Made by a program: the position numbers and the translations under genes. Shown here one piece after another: positions 1 to 8,620 of a stretch of 64,000 nucleotides of DNA. The DNA is from Synechococcus sp. BO 8801. Its GTDB lineage: Bacteria > Cyanobacteriota > Cyanobacteriia > PCC-6307 > Cyanobiaceae. The stretch is taken from NCBI RefSeq assembly GCF_002252675.1, contig NZ_NQKY01000003.1, positions 62,001 to 126,000 on the forward strand, in the 5' to 3' direction. The notes beneath the pieces are model-generated. The model was not told where the DNA came from and did no database searches. It worked only from the letters and a program-made list of their open reading frames with translations. How positions within the stretch are numbered: the stretch's first letter is position 1; every line of letters begins with the position of its first letter.

Positions 1-780
1 GATCGGGTGGGCCTCCACCTTGATCACCTCGCCGCGCAGCAGCCGGCGGCTGGCCCGCTCGCGGATGCCCTTCTGGAGCCCCTTGATCAGGGACTGGTTG
101 GCCTGCATGGTGCCGGTGCCCACCGCCACGTGGTCGTACTTGGGGAAGACCCAGGCATAGAAGTCGGGCGAGACGTCGGTGCCGACGTACATCTCGGCCA
201 GGTCCTCGTAGTAGGCCATCTCCTCGGCGGGGAGCCGGATCCGCTCCTGGAAGGCGATCGCCACGTTGTAGTCCCCGGCGTCCATGGCCTTGGCCACCCG
301 GCTGTTGGCCCCGTCGGCGCCGACGATCAGATCCACCTCGAGGGTCTTGAGTTCACCGGTGGGGCCGCCGGAGGAGTAGTCGGCGTAGTGGAGGGTGTAG
401 GGACCCTGGCGCTGGCTGCCGGTGTCGATGCTCTGCACCAGCCCGTTGACCAGGTGGGCGCCCAGTTCGGCGGCCCGGTTGCGCAGGAAGCCGTCGAGGA
501 CCTCCCGGCGGCACATGCCGATGTATTCGTTGCTGTTCTCCAGGTGGATGTCCACCTCCCGGTTGGAGGGAGAGATCATCCGCATGTTCCGCACCTTGCG
601 GTCGATGATCGATTCCGGCAGGTCGAATTCCTCGACCATGCACAAGGGGATCGCCCCACCGCAGGGCTTGGCGTTGTCGAGCTTGCGCTCGAACAGCCAG
701 GTCTCGATGCCGGCCTTGGCGAGAACTTCCGCAGCACAGGAACCGCTGGGGCCGCCGCCCACGACTGCCACTCGCAACAT
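1..780 (-). CDS. chlP: Geranylgeranyl reductase ChlP (3' end outside window)
   Basis: Reduces the geranylgeranyl group to phytyl for chlorophyll a and tocopherol, using NADPH at the thylakoid membrane. The N-terminal 260 residues are visible and the C-terminus is cut by the left edge (the family is usually about 450 residues). The protein opens with a Rossmann FAD motif, MLRVAVVGGGPSGSCAAE, and continues with CGGAIPLC and the second FAD motif DLIVGADGANSRVA near residue 150, all typical of ChlP. The ATG at 780 gives a start at the beginning of the Rossmann strand, so there is no transit or signal peptide. It diverges from the carboxypeptidase gene across about 165 bp. Recognition is from sequence pattern only, but the match is strong. 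Confidence 0.93.
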   Translation of the reverse strand, partial: MLRVAVVGGGPSGSCAAEVLAKAGIETWLFERKLDNAKPCGGAIPLCMVEEFDLPESIIDRKVRNMRMISPSNREVDIHLENSNEYIGMCRREVLDGFLRNRAAELGAHLVNGLVQSIDTGSQRQGPYTLHYADYSSGGPTGELKTLEVDLIVGADGANSRVAKAMDAGDYNVAIAFQERIRLPAEEMAYYEDLAEMYVGTDVSPDFYAWVFPKYDHVAVGTGTMQANQSLIKGLQKGIRERASRRLLRGEVIKVEAHPI

Positions 781-921
781 CTTGAAACCTGCTCCGCCAT
801 TGGGATGTGGGTTGGAAGCTAACACCGCCGTGCGGGTAACCGCCCGGTAGAGAAACCTATGAAATGACCCCCAACTAGGATCGGTCAGGCCCGGAGCAGA
901 GGCCGTCTCCGCCCCGCATCC

Positions 922-963
922 GTGATGCTCCTCGGTGATGCCCCTCGGTGATGCCCCTCGGTG
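922..963. repeat. Tandem 13-bp repeat (three copies) at a start codon
   Basis: Three head-to-tail copies of a 13-bp unit, GTGATGCTCCTCG then GTGATGCCCCTCG twice, occupy 922-934, 935-947 and 948-960, with a partial fourth GTGA at 961. Because 13 is not a multiple of three, each copy places a GTG-ATG pair in a different reading frame. Only the copy at 948 is in frame with the carboxypeptidase. The unit count could change by slippage. Confidence 0.85.
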
Positions 964-1664
964 ACGACATCCCGCTGGCCCGGCGCACCACGCCCCGCCC
1001 GCGCCGGCCGGCCTCCCTCCCCAGGCGGATGGCCCAGGTGGGGCTCACCGGCGCCCTGCTGGCCGGTGGGGCCGTTCTGCTGCTGATCGGCCCCCTGCGC
1101 ACCTGGATCACCCCCACGCCCGTTCCGGGTCTGTCGGCCCGCCTCGGGCCGGACGGTCGGCTCCTCGGCCACTTTCCCTACCCCGAGGCCGCGCCCGCCG
1201 ACCTGGTGGCCATCGCTCCCGGCCTGCGCCTGCGGCCGGACGCGGCCCGTGCCCTCGAGGACATGCGCGCCGCCGCCGATGCCGACGGTGTCGTCCTGAC
1301 CGTGCTGAGTGCCTGGCGCAGCGTTGATCTGCAGAAGCAGCTGTTCTTCGATGTCAAGGCCGAGCGCAACCAGACCTCCGCCGACCGGGCCCGGGTCAGT
1401 GCGCCGCCGGGCTTCTCCGAACACAGCACCGGCTTTGCCGTGGACCTGGGGGACGGTCGCCTGCCGGCCACCAATCTGATGGAGAGTTTCGAGACCACCG
1501 ACGCCTACCGCTGGCTCGATCGCTACGCGGCCCGGTTCCATTTCGTGCGTTCCTTCCCCAGGGGCAACCGCCAGGGGGTGAGCTACGAACCCTGGCACTG
1601 GCGCTTCGAAGGCTCCACCGAAGCCCTGGAGATGTTCGAGCCCGCCCAGCGCCTGGCCCGCTGA
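948..1664 (+). CDS. D-alanyl-D-alanine carboxypeptidase (VanY/M15B family)
   Basis: Predicted zinc peptidase that trims D-Ala from peptidoglycan stem peptides in the periplasm. The protein has 238 residues. An Arg-rich N-terminus is followed by one membrane segment (about residues 31-50), so it is probably anchored with the enzyme outside. The M15 signature is visible: SEHSTGFAVDLGD with His159 and Asp166 as zinc ligands, and EPWHWRF with His217. Start choice is open: GTG at 948 or ATG at 951, both inside a 13-bp tandem repeat that offers similar starts in the other frames. About 320 bp without a gene separate it from typA. Family assignment is firm; the exact substrate is inferred. Confidence 0.85.
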   Translation: MMPLGDDIPLARRTTPRPRRPASLPRRMAQVGLTGALLAGGAVLLLIGPLRTWITPTPVPGLSARLGPDGRLLGHFPYPEAAPADLVAIAPGLRLRPDAARALEDMRAAADADGVVLTVLSAWRSVDLQKQLFFDVKAERNQTSADRARVSAPPGFSEHSTGFAVDLGDGRLPATNLMESFETTDAYRWLDRYAARFHFVRSFPRGNRQGVSYEPWHWRFEGSTEALEMFEPAQRLAR

Positions 1665-1987
1665 ACCGGCAGGTTCGGGGACCCGCCGCCGGTGCCGCGG
1701 GAGGGGGTGGGAGTAGGATAAAGATTCGCTTCAACGTTCGCCACATGTCCCACCGGGCCGGCGCGGCAGGGTTCCCCGAAAACCCTGACGAAGCGTCAGA
1801 GCGCTGGTTGGTCCCCGTTCAGGGCCCTGAATCCCCCATTCCGCCCACCTGAACGCCTGGCTGAACGCAACGTTGGCAGCGACATGTCTTCTTCGTCTCG
1901 CCATCAACGCCCCGTTTCCCTGGAAACGACCACCGTCGATTCGATTCCGTCGAACCCCTTCCCTCACCTTCGCAGGACGACATCCCC
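1665..1987. other. Gene-free leader region upstream of typA with inverted repeats
   Basis: No coding sequence is supported here. It contains overlapping short hairpins, AGGGTT/AACCCT at 1768-1786 and CTGACG-AAG-CGTCAG at 1785-1799, which cannot form together. It also holds a perfect 14-bp palindrome TTCAGGGCCCTGAA at 1818-1831 and a direct repeat CTGAACGC at 1849 and 1861. An AT-richer stretch around 1714-1724 could hold a -10 element, which would give typA a leader of about 260 nt. The promoter is a guess. Confidence 0.5.
1818..1831. promoter_or_regulatory. 14-bp perfect palindrome, candidate operator
   Basis: TTCAGGGCCCTGAA reads the same on both strands and lies 157 bp upstream of the typA ATG. 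Such a site fits a dimeric regulator or a short RNA stem. No matching regulator can be named. Confidence 0.35.
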
Positions 1988-3796
1988 ATGAGCGGCGACA
2001 TCAAAGGCGCCCCGATACGCAATATCGCGATCATTGCCCACGTCGACCACGGCAAGACCACCCTGGTGGATGCCCTGCTCGAGCAGTCCGGCATCTTCCG
2101 CGAAGGTGAAGCGGTGCCCACCTGTGTGCTCGATTCCAACGATCTGGAGCGGGAGAGGGGGATCACGATCCTCTCCAAGAACACCGCCGTGGATTACAAC
2201 GGCATCCGCATCAACATCGTCGACACCCCCGGTCACTCCGACTTCGGCGGTGAGGTGGAGCGGGTGCTGGGCATGGTGGATGGCTGTCTGCTGATCGTGG
2301 ACGCCAACGAAGGCCCCATGCCCCAGACGCGCTTCGTGCTCAAGAAGGCCCTGGAGAAGGGCCTGCGGCCGATCGTCTTCGTCAACAAGATCGACCGGGC
2401 CCGTGTGGATCCCGAGCAGGCCGTCGACAAGGTGCTCGATCTGTTCATCGAGCTCGGCGCCGATGACGACCAGTGCGATTTCACCTATCTCTTCGGCAGC
2501 GGCATGGGCGGTTACGCCAAGCCGGACATGGCCACTGAGAGCGACAACATGAAGCCGCTCTTCGACGCCATCCTGCGGCATGTTCCGCCGCCGGTGGGTG
2601 ATCCCACCAAGCCCCTGCAGATGCAGGTCACCACCCTCGACTACTCCGATTTCCTCGGCCGGATCATGATCGGCCGTGTCCACAACGGCACGATCGCCGG
2701 CGGACAGAACGTCGCCCTGATCCGCGATGACGGCAGCATCAAGCGCGGTCGCATCAGCAAGCTGCTCGGCTTCCAGGGGCTGCAGCGGGTGGAGATCCCC
2801 GAAGCCCGGGCTGGCGATCTGGTGGCCGTCGCCGGTTTCGATGAGGTCAACATCGGCGAGACCATCGCCTGCCCCGACCATCCCGAGGCCCTGCCGCTGA
2901 TCAAGGTGGACGAACCCACCCTTCAGATGACCTTCGTCGTCAACGACTCCCCCTTCGCCGGCAAGGAAGGCAAGTTCGTCACCAGCCGCCAGCTGCGTGA
3001 TCGCCTGCAGCGGGAACTGCTCACCAACGTGGCCCTGCGGGTCGAGGACACCGACTCCCCCGACCGCTTCTCGGTCTGCGGCCGCGGTGAGCTGCACCTC
3101 GGCATCCTGATCGAGACGATGCGTCGCGAGGGCTTCGAGTTCCAGGTGTCCCAGCCCCAGGTGATCTTCCGCACCATCGACGGCACGCCCCACGAGCCGT
3201 TCGAGACCCTGGTGATGGACGTGCCCGAGGAGGCGGTGGGCAGCTGCATCGAGAAGCTGGGCATCCGCAAGGGCGAGATGCAGAACATGGAGGCCACCAG
3301 CGACGGCCGCACCCAGCTGGAGTTCGTGGTGCCCTCCCGGGGTCTGATCGGCTTCCGGGGCGAGTTCATCCGCGCCAGCCGCGGCGAGGGGATCATGAGC
3401 CACTCCTTCCTCGACTACCGGCCGATGCAGGGCGACTTCGACGCCCGCCGCAACGGCGTCCTGATCGCCTTCGAGGAGGGCACGGCCACCTTCTACGCCC
3501 TCAAGGGCGCCGAGGACCGCGGCCAGTTCTTCATCACCCCCGGCACCAAGGTCTACAAGGGGATGATCGTCGGCGAGCACAACCGTCCGCCCGATCTCGA
3601 ACTCAACGTCTGCAAGGCCAAGCAGGTCACCAACATCCGCTCGGCCGGCGCTGAGGTGCTCGACACCCTCCAGTCGCCGATCCAGATGACCCTGGAGCGG
3701 GCCCTCGAGTACATCGGCCCCGACGAGATGCTGGAGGTCACCCCCGAGTCGATCCGGCTGCGCAAGATGCCGGTGAAGAAGCCCGCCAAGCGTTGA
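1988..3796 (+). CDS. typA: Translational GTPase TypA/BipA
   Basis: Ribosome-binding GTPase of the elongation-factor family, involved in ribosome assembly and stress adaptation. The 602 residues match the usual family length. G motifs are visible: AHVDHGKTT (17-25), RERGITI in switch I near 55, DTPGH near 79, and NKID near 133. The EF-G-like C-terminal part includes [19 protein letters not shown]. The ATG at 1988 begins just before the G domain. Its TGA overlaps the TTG start of the DUF309 gene in the tetranucleotide TTGA, and the same kind of junction links the following lpt genes, which suggests one translationally coupled unit. Confidence 0.97.
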   Translation: MSGDIKGAPIRNIAIIAHVDHGKTTLVDALLEQSGIFREGEAVPTCVLDSNDLERERGITILSKNTAVDYNGIRINIVDTPGHSDFGGEVERVLGMVDGCLLIVDANEGPMPQTRFVLKKALEKGLRPIVFVNKIDRARVDPEQAVDKVLDLFIELGADDDQCDFTYLFGSGMGGYAKPDMATESDNMKPLFDAILRHVPPPVGDPTKPLQMQVTTLDYSDFLGRIMIGRVHNGTIAGGQNVALIRDDGSIKRGRISKLLGFQGLQRVEIPEARAGDLVAVAGFDEVNIGETIACPDHPEALPLIKVDEPTLQMTFVVNDSPFAGKEGKFVTSRQLRDRLQRELLTNVALRVEDTDSPDRFSVCGRGELHLGILIETMRREGFEFQVSQPQVIFRTIDGTPHEPFETLVMDVPEEAVGSCIEKLGIRKGEMQNMEATSDGRTQLEFVVPSRGLIGFRGEFIRASRGEGIMSHSFLDYRPMQGDFDARRNGVLIAFEEGTATFYALKGAEDRGQFFITPGTKVYKGMIVGEHNRPPDLELNVCKAKQVTNIRSAGAEVLDTLQSPIQMTLERALEYIGPDEMLEVTPESIRLRKMPVKKPAKR

Positions 3797-4209
3797 GTCC
3801 CGGCGCCCCATCCGCCGATGAGGAAACCCTGCTGCAGGCGGACCCTCGCCTGCAGCAGGCGATCGAACACTTCAACGCGGCCGAGTGGTATGCCTGCCAC
3901 GACGGCTTCGAGGAGCTCTGGCACGAGACCCAGGGACCGATGCGGCCCGTGCTCCAGGGACTGCTGCAGATCGCCGTGGCCGAACTGCACCTCGAGCGCG
4001 ACAACCGCCGCGGCGCCACGGTGCTGATGGGCGAGGGGCTGGGCCGGCTGCGGGGCTGCGGCGACGAGGCCCTGGGCCTGGCCCTGGGGCCGGTCCGGCT
4101 CCTGGCCGCCCAGCGGCTGGAGGCCCTCCAGCAGCAGGCCGACCTCAGCGGCCTGCCCCTGCCGCGCCTGGAACTGGCGCGGGGAACGGGCACGGCGCCG
4201 GTACATTGA
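3793..4209 (+). CDS. DUF309 domain-containing protein
   Basis: Small protein of 138 residues with unknown biochemical role. It carries the DUF309 core, HFNAAEWYACHDGFEELWHE and then VLQGLLQIAVAELHLERDN, an alpha-helical family widespread in cyanobacteria and Firmicutes; His, Glu and Trp residues in the first motif are the conserved signature. The only plausible start is TTG at 3793, inside the stop codon of typA. Its own TGA overlaps the TTG start of lptA. The position between typA and lptA indicates co-translation, but no functional link is established. Confidence 0.87.
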   Translation: MSPGAPSADEETLLQADPRLQQAIEHFNAAEWYACHDGFEELWHETQGPMRPVLQGLLQIAVAELHLERDNRRGATVLMGEGLGRLRGCGDEALGLALGPVRLLAAQRLEALQQQADLSGLPLPRLELARGTGTAPVH

Positions 4210-4727
4210 GCACACTCAAGGCCTCCACGATTTCCACCTTGACCCTGCCCCCCCGCCCACTGTTGTTCGTGCTCGCCGCGGGGTTCGTGGGCGCCGCCCT
4301 GCTGGTGCTCCCGTCCCGCCCCGTCGCGGCCCAGGCGCCGGCCGCCACGGCCCAGACCCAGCGGCCGAAGACGCCCGCCACCGGCATGGTCACGATCGAG
4401 TCCGACGTGCAGCAGGCCGACAATCAGAACGGCATCGTCACCGCCACGGGCAACGTGCGCATCGTCTATGCCGATCGCGGCATGACGGCCACCTCGCGGC
4501 AGGCCCAATATTTCAGCAATGAGGGGCGCCTGGTGCTCACCGGCGATGTCGACGTGATCGACACCGATGGCCAGCGGCTGCGGGCGGAGCGGTTGGTGTA
4601 TCAGCTCGACAGCGAGCGCATGCTGGCCGAGCCGCCGGCCGGCAAGCAGGTCTTCAGCAAGTTCCGCCTGCAGCAGCAGGGCACGTCCAAGCCTGACGCA
4701 GCCAAGCCTGCCACCCCCAAGCCGTGA
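4206..4727 (+). CDS. lptA: LptA/OstA-like periplasmic LPS transport protein
   Basis: Predicted periplasmic bridge protein of LPS export to the outer membrane. From a TTG at 4206 that overlaps the previous stop, it has 173 residues: a signal peptide (hydrophobic stretch about 18-35, ending near PVAAQA) and an OstA/LptA jellyroll region with NQNGIVTATGNVRIVYADRG and RLVLTGDVDVIDTDGQRLRA. The tail is Lys/Pro/Ala-rich. The stop overlaps the GTG of lptB (GTGA). Context with an LptB ATPase and an LptF/G permease strongly supports the role. A longer open frame upstream is only a shadow of the DUF309 gene. Confidence 0.85.
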   Translation: MSTLKASTISTLTLPPRPLLFVLAAGFVGAALLVLPSRPVAAQAPAATAQTQRPKTPATGMVTIESDVQQADNQNGIVTATGNVRIVYADRGMTATSRQAQYFSNEGRLVLTGDVDVIDTDGQRLRAERLVYQLDSERMLAEPPAGKQVFSKFRLQQQGTSKPDAAKPATPKP

Positions 4728-5452
4728 GCCTGGTTCTGGAGAGGGTGGCGATCACCCTCGCCGGCCGCCCCCTGGTGACCGACGTAAGCCTGGATCTCCA
4801 CCCCGGGGAGGTGGTCGGGCTGCTGGGACCCAACGGGGCCGGCAAGACCACCACCTTCAACCTGGTCACCGGCCTGCTGCGCCCCGACTGCGGTGAGGTG
4901 CTGCTGGATGGTGAGTCGGTGGCCCACCTTCCCATGCCCCGCCGCGCCCGTCTCGGCATCGGCTACCTCCCCCAGGAAGCGAGCGTGTTCCGCCAGCTCA
5001 GCGTCCGCGACAACCTGATGCTCGCCCTGCAGGAGAGCGGTTCGGATCCGGCCGGGCGCCGCCGACGCCTGGAGGTGCTGATCGAGGATTTCCATCTGGG
5101 CGGCTTCCAGCACCGCCGCGGCTACCAGCTCTCCGGCGGTGAGCGGCGCCGCTGCGAGGTGGCCCGGGCCCTCGCCGTGGGCGACCAGGGCCCCCGCTAC
5201 CTGCTGCTCGACGAACCCTTCGCGGGGGTGGATCCGATGGCCGTCGCCGATCTCCAGGCCCTGATCGACAGCCTGCGGGGCCGGGGCATGGGCGTGCTGA
5301 TCACCGATCACAACGTGCGGGAGACCCTGGCGATCACCGACCGGGCCTACATCCTGGCCGATGGCAGGATCCTTGCCTCCGGTGCCTCCCATTCCGTGGC
5401 CAACGATCCCCTGGTGCGGCGTCACTACCTCGGCGAGGGCTTCCAGCTTTGA
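4724..5452 (+). CDS. lptB: LPS export ABC transporter ATP-binding protein LptB
   Basis: Cytoplasmic ATPase that powers extraction of LPS from the inner membrane with the LptF/LptG permeases. The 242 residues match the family. Visible motifs are Walker A GPNGAGKTT (35-43), the Q-loop region GYLPQEASVFRQLSVRDN, the signature LSGGERRR from 136, Walker B LLLDEPFAGVD (160-170) and the H-loop ITDHNVRETL. The phrase EASVFRQL is typical of LptB. It starts with GTG overlapping the lptA stop, and its own TGA overlaps the TTG start of the permease gene. Confidence 0.95.
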   Translation: MSLVLERVAITLAGRPLVTDVSLDLHPGEVVGLLGPNGAGKTTTFNLVTGLLRPDCGEVLLDGESVAHLPMPRRARLGIGYLPQEASVFRQLSVRDNLMLALQESGSDPAGRRRRLEVLIEDFHLGGFQHRRGYQLSGGERRRCEVARALAVGDQGPRYLLLDEPFAGVDPMAVADLQALIDSLRGRGMGVLITDHNVRETLAITDRAYILADGRILASGASHSVANDPLVRRHYLGEGFQL

Positions 5453-6669
5453 AGGGGGCCCTGCTCGAGAAGCGCCCCACCTGGCTGCAGCTGCCGGGCG
5501 GCCAACGGCTGCGTGACTGGAAGCGGGTGCCGCGCTGGCGGGATCTGCCCCTGCTCGACCGCTGGCTGCTGCAGGAACTGCTGGGCCCGCTGCTGTTCGG
5601 CATCGCCGCCTTCACGGCCGTGTCCCTTTCGGTGGGGGCGGTGTTCGAGCTGGTGCGCCGGGTGGCCGAGTCCGGCCTGCCGGTGCTGGCGGCGATGAAG
5701 GTGCTGCTGCTGAGGCTGCCCTCCTTCCTGGTGCTGTCCTTCCCGATGGCCACCCTGATGGCCACCCTGCTGGCCTACAGCCGCCTGTCGGGAAGCAGCG
5801 AGCTGACCGCCCTGCGCAGCGTGGGCGTGAGCACCCGGCGCATGGTGCTGCCGGCCATGGCCCTGGCCCTGGTGATGACCCTGCTCACCTTCGTCTTCAA
5901 CGACGCGATCGTGCCGCGGGCGAATCTGGAAGCCACCAACAGCCTCGAGCGGGCCCTGGGCAAGGCCATCGCCACCGAGCAGAGCGACAACGCCCTCTAT
6001 TCCCGCTTCACCGACGTCAAGCTGCCCAACGGCGAATCGGTGAAGTGGCTGACCCACATCTTCCATGCCCGCCAGTTCCGCAAGGGGGTCATGCTCGATG
6101 TCACCCTGCTCGACTTCTCGCGCCACGGCTACCGGCAGATGCTCACGGCCCTCACCGGCAAGTGGAACGAGGCGGAGGGCATGTGGGAGTTCAACAAGGG
6201 CCGCATCACCAACATCGATGTGGCCACCGGCACCACCACTTCCGCCAGTTTCGACCGCTACCTCTACCCCTTCACCCGCGACCCGATCGAGGTGGCCCAG
6301 CTGCCCACCGACGCCAGCACCATGACCGTGGGCCAGGCCCTGACGGCGGAGCGGCTGCTGCTGGAGGCCAACAACACCAAGGAAGCCCGACGCCTGCGCG
6401 TGCGCATCCAGGAGAAGTTCGCCTTCCCGGCCATCTGCCTGGTGTTCGGCCTGATCGGCAGCAGCCTGGGGGTGCGGCCCAATTCGCGCACCAGCCGCAG
6501 CCAGGGGTTCGGCATCAGCGTGCTGCTGATCTTCGGTTACTACCTGATGTCCTTCATCTTCAGCTCCCTGGGGATCACGGGCACCCTGATGCCCTTCATG
6601 GCGGCCTGGCTGCCGGTGGTCATCGGCCTGGCCGGAGGACTCTGGCTGTTGCGTCAGGCGAGCCGCTGA
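5449..6669 (+). CDS. LptF/LptG family LPS export permease
   Basis: Inner-membrane permease of the YjgP/YjgQ family working with LptB. It has 406 residues: a soluble N-terminal 30, membrane helices around 40-60, 75-105 and 125-145, a periplasmic beta-rich domain (about 160-300), and three C-terminal helices (about 320-400). The start is TTG inside the lptB stop codon (TTGA). Only one permease gene is present here; proteobacterial systems use the LptF plus LptG pair, so a second copy elsewhere or a homodimer are both possible. Which of the two names applies cannot be settled from sequence alone. Confidence 0.9.
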   Translation: MKGALLEKRPTWLQLPGGQRLRDWKRVPRWRDLPLLDRWLLQELLGPLLFGIAAFTAVSLSVGAVFELVRRVAESGLPVLAAMKVLLLRLPSFLVLSFPMATLMATLLAYSRLSGSSELTALRSVGVSTRRMVLPAMALALVMTLLTFVFNDAIVPRANLEATNSLERALGKAIATEQSDNALYSRFTDVKLPNGESVKWLTHIFHARQFRKGVMLDVTLLDFSRHGYRQMLTALTGKWNEAEGMWEFNKGRITNIDVATGTTTSASFDRYLYPFTRDPIEVAQLPTDASTMTVGQALTAERLLLEANNTKEARRLRVRIQEKFAFPAICLVFGLIGSSLGVRPNSRTSRSQGFGISVLLIFGYYLMSFIFSSLGITGTLMPFMAAWLPVVIGLAGGLWLLRQASR

Positions 6670-6697
6670 GGCCCCATCGGGGGGACGGCACGGCAAA

Positions 6698-7636
6698 GTG
6701 GATCGGTTTCGATCCGCTCCTTTGGTGAACGATCCGGTCATCGGCCTCGGCCTCGCGGCCTTCGCCCTGCTCCTGCTGGTGCTGCCCATCGCCTTCTGGT
6801 CCGTCAGCGGCGGTCACAGCAACCCGGTGGTCAGGATCCTGGTGGCCTCGGCCAATCTCTGCCTCACCGCCCAGCTGGTGCTGCGCTGGTGGGAGTCGGG
6901 CCACTTCCCGATCAGCAACCTCTACGAGTCGCTCTGCTTCCTGGCCTGGGCCTGCACCCTCACCCAGCTGCTGGTGGAGCGCAGCTGGCCCAACCCGCTG
7001 GTGGCGGCGGCGGCCACGCCCATGGGCCTGGGCTGCGTGGCCTTCGCCAGCTTCGCCCTGCCGGATCGCCTCCAGGAGGCCTCGCCCCTGGTGCCGGCGC
7101 TGCGCTCCAGCTGGCTGGTGATGCATGTCAGCGTGATCATGGTCAGCTATGCCGCCCTGCTGGTGGGCTCCCTGCTGTCGGTGGCCGTGCTGTTCGTCGA
7201 CCGCAACCAGGATCTGGAGCTGCGCAGCAGCTCGATCGGCAGCGGCGGCTTCCGCCAGGCCCAGCTGGCCAGTGACGGCCCCGGTGCCATGGCGCTCAGC
7301 AGCAGCAGCTTCCGCATCAGCGAGCAGCTCGACAGCCTCAGCTACCGCACCATCACGGTGGGCTTCCTGCTCCTGTCCGTCGGACTGGTGAGCGGCGCGG
7401 TGTGGGCCAATGAGGCCTGGGGCAGCTGGTGGAGCTGGGATCCCAAGGAGACCTGGGCCCTGATCTGCTGGCTGGTCTACGCCGCCTACCTGCACACCCG
7501 TCTGATCCGGGGCTGGCAGGGGCGCCGACCGGCGATCGTGGCGTCGGCCGGCCTGGTGGTGATCGCCGTCTGCTACATCGGCGTGAATCTGCTCGGCATC
7601 GGCCTGCACAGCTACGGCTGGTTCCTGGGCAGCTGA
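6698..7636 (+). CDS. ccsB: Cytochrome c biogenesis protein CcsB (CcsA/ResC heme handling type)
   Basis: Integral membrane protein of System II cytochrome c maturation that carries heme across the thylakoid or plasma membrane. It has 312 residues, about eight hydrophobic segments, and the WWD heme-binding domain visible as [18 protein letters not shown] near residues 246-263, plus conserved His residues such as [11 protein letters not shown] and the C-terminal GLHSYGWF. The chloroplast homologue is called CcsA and cyanobacterial annotations use CcsB. The start is GTG at 6698, or GTG at 6725, which would remove nine residues. It follows the lpt genes by 28 bp. Confidence 0.93.
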   Translation: MDRFRSAPLVNDPVIGLGLAAFALLLLVLPIAFWSVSGGHSNPVVRILVASANLCLTAQLVLRWWESGHFPISNLYESLCFLAWACTLTQLLVERSWPNPLVAAAATPMGLGCVAFASFALPDRLQEASPLVPALRSSWLVMHVSVIMVSYAALLVGSLLSVAVLFVDRNQDLELRSSSIGSGGFRQAQLASDGPGAMALSSSSFRISEQLDSLSYRTITVGFLLLSVGLVSGAVWANEAWGSWWSWDPKETWALICWLVYAAYLHTRLIRGWQGRRPAIVASAGLVVIAVCYIGVNLLGIGLHSYGWFLGS

Positions 7637-7655
7637 GCAGCGGCGCAACAAGAAA

Positions 7656-7676
7656 GGGCCCGTTCGTCACGGGCCC
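7656..7676 (-). terminator. Intrinsic terminator for rpe (possibly bidirectional)
   Basis: A perfect 8-bp stem GGGCCCGT/ACGGGCCC with a 5-nt loop lies between the convergent ccsB and rpe genes. On the minus strand the stem is followed by TTTCTTGTT, fitting an intrinsic terminator for rpe. On the plus strand no T-tract follows. Confidence 0.75.
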
Positions 7677-7701
7677 CCCTCTCAAGCCTCTGCCCATCAG
7701 A

Positions 7702-7724
7702 AGGCCGCCAGCCATGGGCGGCCT
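7702..7724 (-). terminator. Second hairpin downstream of rpe
   Basis: An 8-bp perfect stem AGGCCGCC/GGCGGCCT with a 7-nt loop sits 8 bp after the rpe stop on the minus strand, before the main terminator hairpin. It lacks a T-tract, so it may only stabilise the mRNA end. Confidence 0.4.
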
Positions 7725-7732
7725 CCCGACCC

Positions 7733-8416
7733 TCAGACCAGGGCCGGTTCGGGGCGGCGGCTGTTGCGGATGCCGGTGATGGCCTCGGCGTAGTCGGCGT
7801 GGCCGAAGACCCCCGAACCGCTGACGATCGCGTTGGCACCGGCCTCGATCACCTGCCAGGCGTTGCCGGCCTTGATGCCGCCGTCGACCTCGATCCAGGG
7901 ATCCAGACCCCGCTCATCACAGAGGCGGCGCAGCTGGCGGATCTTCTCCACCTGGGAGGGGATGAAGCTCTGACCGCCGAAGCCGGGGTTGACGCTCATG
8001 ATCAGCACCAGATCACAGAGCTCCAGGCAGTACTCGAGGGTGTCGAGGGGGGTGCTGGGGTTGAGCACGGCACCGGCCATCTTGCCCAGGTCCTTGATCT
8101 GGCTGAGGTTGCGGTGCAGGTGGGGGCAGGCCTCCACCTGGACGCTGATGATGTCGGCGCCGGCCTTGGCGAAATCGGCCACGTACTTCTCGGGCTCGAC
8201 GATCATCAGGTGCACGTCCAGGGGCTTGGTCGTCACCGGGCGCAGGGCCTCGACGATCAGCGGGCCGATGGTGATGTTGGGCACGAAGCGGCCGTCCATC
8301 ACGTCCACGTGGATCCAGTCGGCACCGGCGGCGTCGACGGCCCGCACGTCGTCGCCGAGGCGGGAGAAGTCGGCCGAAAGGATCGACGGGGAGATCACCA
8401 GGGGCTTGGTGCTCAT
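7733..8416 (-). CDS. rpe: Ribulose-phosphate 3-epimerase
   Basis: Interconverts ribulose 5-phosphate and xylulose 5-phosphate in the Calvin cycle and pentose phosphate pathway. From the ATG at 8416 the protein has 227 residues and a TIM-barrel sequence with family signatures: [10 protein letters not shown] (about 10-19), [17 protein letters not shown] (metal and phosphate site), [25 protein letters not shown], and [12 protein letters not shown]. It is transcribed away from glpX across a 204-bp shared upstream region, so the two Calvin-cycle genes could be co-regulated. Two hairpins follow its stop. Confidence 0.97.
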   Translation of the reverse strand: MSTKPLVISPSILSADFSRLGDDVRAVDAAGADWIHVDVMDGRFVPNITIGPLIVEALRPVTTKPLDVHLMIVEPEKYVADFAKAGADIISVQVEACPHLHRNLSQIKDLGKMAGAVLNPSTPLDTLEYCLELCDLVLIMSVNPGFGGQSFIPSQVEKIRQLRRLCDERGLDPWIEVDGGIKAGNAWQVIEAGANAIVSGSGVFGHADYAEAITGIRNSRRPEPALV

Positions 8417-8620
8417 GGACGGCCACCGCAGCGGAAGAATGAAGGGATTGTAAGGAGCGGCCCACCATGGGTCTCCCGGGGTGCTCCCGGGCGCGCTGAT
8501 ACGATGGCCCCGCTTCGACTCCGAGAGGCCTTGCAGCGGCTGGATCTTTCCCCGCTTTGCCTGCGGTCCGCCTCCGGCGTGCCGGCCCCTCGTTGAGGCC
8601 CCTCCCCCTGCCGGACCGTT

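Noticed and set aside
1964-3811. 615-codon open frame antisense to typA
   Set aside because: Long antisense frames arise in GC-rich coding DNA. The translation is His/Gly/Ala/Asp-rich with no domain, and typA on the other strand is unambiguous.
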